Shown: positions 61,450 through 64,000 of the stretch, one piece after another
Layout: each line of letters starts with the position of its first letter
How positions within the stretch are numbered: position 1 is the first letter of the stretch
Origin: Flavobacterium tagetis
GTDB taxonomy: Bacteria; Bacteroidota; Bacteroidia; Flavobacteriales; Flavobacteriaceae
Assembly: GCF_016735615.1 (NCBI RefSeq)
Contig: NZ_JAERSF010000002.1
Location: forward strand, 682,001-746,000
Direction of reading: 5' to 3'
DNA: 64,000 nt
The notes under the pieces: model-generated
What the model saw: the letters and a program-made list of their open reading frames with translations, nothing else
Database searches by the model: none
What the model was told of the DNA's origin: nothing
Translations under genes and position numbers: made by a program

Positions 61450-62823
61450 ATGGTTAGAATTTCAGTTTTATTTTTAGCTTTTGCTTTTTTTGGTTGTGGA
61501 AAAACAGATAAGTCAAAAGAAAATGTACAGGAAAATACTTCTGGCGTTACTGGATTAACAGATGATCAGCTTTTGGATGCTGTTCAAAAACAAACATTTA
61601 AATATTTCTGGGATTATGCAGAACCAAATTCTGGATTAGCCAGAGAGCGTTATCATCCTGACGGAGTCTATCCTGAAAACGACTCGAATATCGTAACAAC
61701 TGGAGGTTCTGGTTTTGGATTAATGGCGCTTGTTTCAGGCATGTCACAAGGATATATTACTAAAGATCAAGGAGTAGAAAGACTTAACAAAATTGCAAAT
61801 TTTTTAGGTAAAGCAGATCGTTTTCACGGAGCATGGTCACATTGGATTGACGGAAATACAGGAAAAGTAAAGCCTTTTGGAACCAAGGATAATGGTGGTG
61901 ATTTAGTTGAAACCTCATTTTTGGTTGCAGGAATGATTACCGTTCGTGAATATCTTAAAGATGGTTCTGAAAAAGAAAAAGCAGTAGCTCAAAAATACGA
62001 TGCACTTTGGAAAGGGGTTGACTGGCAGTGGTACACAAATCAAAAAAATGTCTTATACTGGCACTGGTCTCCGAGTTATGCTTGGCAAATGAATTTTCCA
62101 CTACAAGGATATAACGAATGCCTTATTACTTACGTAATGGCAGCGTCTTCGCCAACTCATACTATCGATGCAAAAGCATATCACGAAGGATGGGCGAGAA
62201 GCGGTGGCATAGTTTCTTCAAAAACAAAATATAATATCCCACTTATTTTAAAGCACAATGGTGCAGAAGAATTTGGCGGTCCGTTATTCTGGGCTCATTA
62301 TTCTTATGTAGGTTTAGATCCAAATCAATTAAGCGATAAATACGCTAATTACTGGGATTTAAATGTCAATCAGACTAAAATCAATTATGAATATTGTGTT
62401 CAAAATCCAAATAAAAATGCAGGTTATGGTCCTGAATATTGGGGTTTAACAGCTTCTTATTCTAGAAACCCTGACGGTTCTATCGGATACAATGCACACA
62501 TGCCAAGCAACGATCAAGGTGTTATTTCTCCAACAGCAGCAATCAGCTCAATTGTTTACACGCCAAAAGAATCGATGGCCGTAATCAGAAATTTATACGA
62601 AAATCATAAAGACGAAACTTGGGGAGATGCTGGTTTTTATGATGCTTTGAGTTTAGGAAATAAATGGGTTGCAAAACGTTATTTAGCAATTGATCAAGGC
62701 CCTGAAGTTGTAATGATTGAAAATTACAGAACAGGCCTATTATGGAAATTGTTTATGAACGCGCCAGAAGTAAAACAAGGTTTAACAAAACTTGGATTTA
62801 AATCTGGAAAATACGGAATTTAA
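61450..62823 (+). CDS. GH144-like glucoamylase-family lipoprotein
   Basis: 457 residues with a lipobox (AFFGC). The alpha-helical barrel shows the PF10091 'putative glucoamylase' pattern: QTFKYFWDYAEPNSGLARERYHPDG, VTTGGSGFGLMALVSG, GAWSHWIDGNTGK, GGDLVETSFLVAGM, NEPxL-like GYNECLITYVMAASSPTH, YGPEYWGLTASY and GVISPTAAISSIVYTP. CAZy family GH144, founded on a Chitinophaga endo-beta-1,2-glucanase, is in this group, so beta-1,2-glucan is the leading substrate (inference). Third gene of the locus. Confidence 0.82.
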   Translation: MVRISVLFLAFAFFGCGKTDKSKENVQENTSGVTGLTDDQLLDAVQKQTFKYFWDYAEPNSGLARERYHPDGVYPENDSNIVTTGGSGFGLMALVSGMSQGYITKDQGVERLNKIANFLGKADRFHGAWSHWIDGNTGKVKPFGTKDNGGDLVETSFLVAGMITVREYLKDGSEKEKAVAQKYDALWKGVDWQWYTNQKNVLYWHWSPSYAWQMNFPLQGYNECLITYVMAASSPTHTIDAKAYHEGWARSGGIVSSKTKYNIPLILKHNGAEEFGGPLFWAHYSYVGLDPNQLSDKYANYWDLNVNQTKINYEYCVQNPNKNAGYGPEYWGLTASYSRNPDGSIGYNAHMPSNDQGVISPTAAISSIVYTPKESMAVIRNLYENHKDETWGDAGFYDALSLGNKWVAKRYLAIDQGPEVVMIENYRTGLLWKLFMNAPEVKQGLTKLGFKSGKYGI

Positions 62824-62829
62824 GTCTCT

Positions 62830-63543
62830 ATGAAAAATACATTAGCATTTATATTTATGTTGTTTTCTGTAGTTGTTTTTGGGCAGAGTGAAACAACTGG
62901 GAAAATCAATACGGTTATAATGTCTAAATACGAACTAGGTTATGTTTTGCATCGTCCAGCGAATGTTAAGGAGAAAAAGCCATTAATTGTTTTTATTTCG
63001 GGTGATGGAGAAAAAGGAACCGATTTAGAAAAGGTAAAAATTAATGGGCCTTTAAAATATTTAAAAACGAACCAATTAGATGCTTATGTTTTGGCTCCGC
63101 AATGCAAAGAAGACGAAAATTGGGATATAGAATCAATTTATCAGCTGATTGTGAAAATTCAGAAAGAAAATAAAATTGATTCAGAAAGAATATATGTTAC
63201 TGGTTTAAGCTCAGGAGGTTGGGCTTCATGGAATTTGGCTTTTGCACATCCTGATCTATTTGCCGCAAACGTACCTGTCGCCGGCTTTGTAGATTTGATT
63301 CAGTTAGAAAAAGCATGTGAAATAGCCAATATTCCAACCAGAATTTTTCATGGATTACTCGATGATGTGGTAAATGTGAATTATGCGATAACGATTTACA
63401 AAGAATTGAAAAAATGTAATGCTAAAGATGTGAAGCTGACCATTTTTGATGATGCTGGACATGACAGCTGGACAAAAGTATACGATAATCAAGAAATCTA
63501 TGACTGGATGTTGCAGCAAAGAAAAACGAATACAAACAAATAA
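62830..63543 (+). CDS. Secreted esterase/PHB-depolymerase-like alpha/beta hydrolase
   Basis: 237 residues with a signal peptide (MKNTLAFIFMLFSVVVFGQ). The nucleophile elbow is VTGLSSGGWASWNLAF, the acid lies in HGLLDDVVNV, and the histidine lies in DDAGHDSW. Esterases like this often remove acyl decorations from glycans. It begins 6 bases after the GH144 gene and ends 10 bases before GH3, so it belongs to the same transcript. Confidence 0.85.
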   Translation: MKNTLAFIFMLFSVVVFGQSETTGKINTVIMSKYELGYVLHRPANVKEKKPLIVFISGDGEKGTDLEKVKINGPLKYLKTNQLDAYVLAPQCKEDENWDIESIYQLIVKIQKENKIDSERIYVTGLSSGGWASWNLAFAHPDLFAANVPVAGFVDLIQLEKACEIANIPTRIFHGLLDDVVNVNYAITIYKELKKCNAKDVKLTIFDDAGHDSWTKVYDNQEIYDWMLQQRKTNTNK

Positions 63544-63553
63544 ATAGAATAGA

Positions 63554-64000
63554 ATGAAAAACAAATTAGTCTTACTTTTTTTAGGATGCGCTGTTTTGGG
63601 TTATGCTCAAAAAAAGCCAGCTAAAAATACAGTGAAAATTAAACCAAAGTCTGAATTTGTGGCGGAATTAATGTCAAAAATGACTTTAGACGAGAAATTG
63701 GGTCAGTTAAACTTGCCAACATCTGGTGATATTACCACTGGGCAGGCAAACAGCTCAAATGTGGCAAAAAATATTGCTGAAGGAAAAGTGGGCGGTTTGT
63801 TCAACATTAAATCAGTTCAAAAAATTAAAGAAGTACAGAAAATTGCGGTTGAAAAAAGCCGTTTAAAAATTCCGTTGCTTTTTGGTATGGACGTTATTCA
63901 CGGTTACGAAACAACATTCCCAATTCCGTTAGGATTATCTTGTACTTGGGATATGGGCTTAATTGAAAGAAGTGCCCAAATCGCGGCAAAGGAAGCAAGC
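63554..64000 (+). CDS. GH3 beta-glucosidase, N-terminal part (cut by window end)
   Basis: The 149 codons in the window start with a signal peptide (MKNKLVLLFLGCAVLGYAQ). They continue with GH3 features VAELMSKMTLDEKLGQLN, IPLLFGMDVIHGYETTFPIPLG and LSCTWDMGLIERSAQIAAKEAS, as in BglX-type periplasmic beta-glucosidases. The nucleophile lies beyond the window. Placed after GH144, it would take oligosaccharides to glucose. The Bacteroides GH3 enzyme BT_3567, known to act on beta-1,2-gluco-oligosaccharides, supports the same reading by analogy. Confidence 0.92.
   Translation, partial: MKNKLVLLFLGCAVLGYAQKKPAKNTVKIKPKSEFVAELMSKMTLDEKLGQLNLPTSGDITTGQANSSNVAKNIAEGKVGGLFNIKSVQKIKEVQKIAVEKSRLKIPLLFGMDVIHGYETTFPIPLGLSCTWDMGLIERSAQIAAKEAS

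Noticed and set aside
1..64000. tRNA, rRNA, integrase, transposase or prophage genes
   Set aside because: None seen on reading both strands. No T-loop-like motif in a cloverleaf context and no mobile-element protein was found. The AT-rich cassette lacks an integrase.

Overview
The window looks like chromosomal DNA of a Flavobacterium-type member of the Bacteroidota. The evidence is the low G+C, a SusC/SusD-type polysaccharide locus, lipoproteins typical of the group, TAnnTTTG (-7) promoter elements with an occasional upstream TTTG, and intergenic repeats of the kind common in flavobacterial genomes. I saw no tRNA, rRNA, CRISPR array, transposase or phage gene. Most of it is an ordinary housekeeping backbone with a few accessory pieces.

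Layout. 0-10.7 kb: TPR proteins, OsmC, a DUF349 protein, aroE, a class III aminotransferase and an OstA/LptA-like protein. 10.9-13.9 kb: a GH13 amylase lipoprotein converging on a GH130 enzyme. 14-19.6 kb: a leftward row rsfS-ftsH, then (after a terminator and a new promoter) LUD protein-cdsA-psd-acyl-CoA-binding protein-SOD lipoprotein. 19.7-34.2 kb: birA, pyrE/NUDIX (divergent, starts 7 bases apart), small membrane proteins, an M14 peptidase, a DbpA-like helicase, PhnA, coaD, a DUF421 protein with a zinc ribbon, ddl, and a PASTA protein with rluD. 34.3-38.8 kb: a leftward operon DUF1398-ThuA-sulfurtransferase-tandem ABC ATPase-lipoprotein-membrane protein. 39-45.1 kb: small enzymes and a CPA1 antiporter. 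45.4-53.8 kb: dnaK with a sigma-54-like promoter, a very AT-rich two-gene cassette, corA, and pta-ackA. 53.9-64 kb: a membrane-bound propeller/Y_Y_Y/LuxR-type regulator, then susC-susD-GH144-esterase-GH3 (GH3 cut by the window edge), read as a beta-glucan (possibly beta-1,2-glucan) utilisation locus.

The best candidate for an undescribed system is the dnaK-corA cassette (47428-49045). It pairs an OLD/AAA15-like ATPase with a translationally coupled 146-residue protein carrying a PD-(D/E)xK-like signature. It is clearly more AT-rich than its neighbours and is bracketed by two terminators with the same 7-bp stem. The second notable layer is non-coding. Three copies of a structured repeat share a central hairpin, which shows compensatory base-pair changes between two of them. 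A nested CGCAAAG palindrome supplies part of a promoter for an apparently leaderless helicase mRNA. A pair of about 80-base direct repeats brackets one zinc-ribbon gene.
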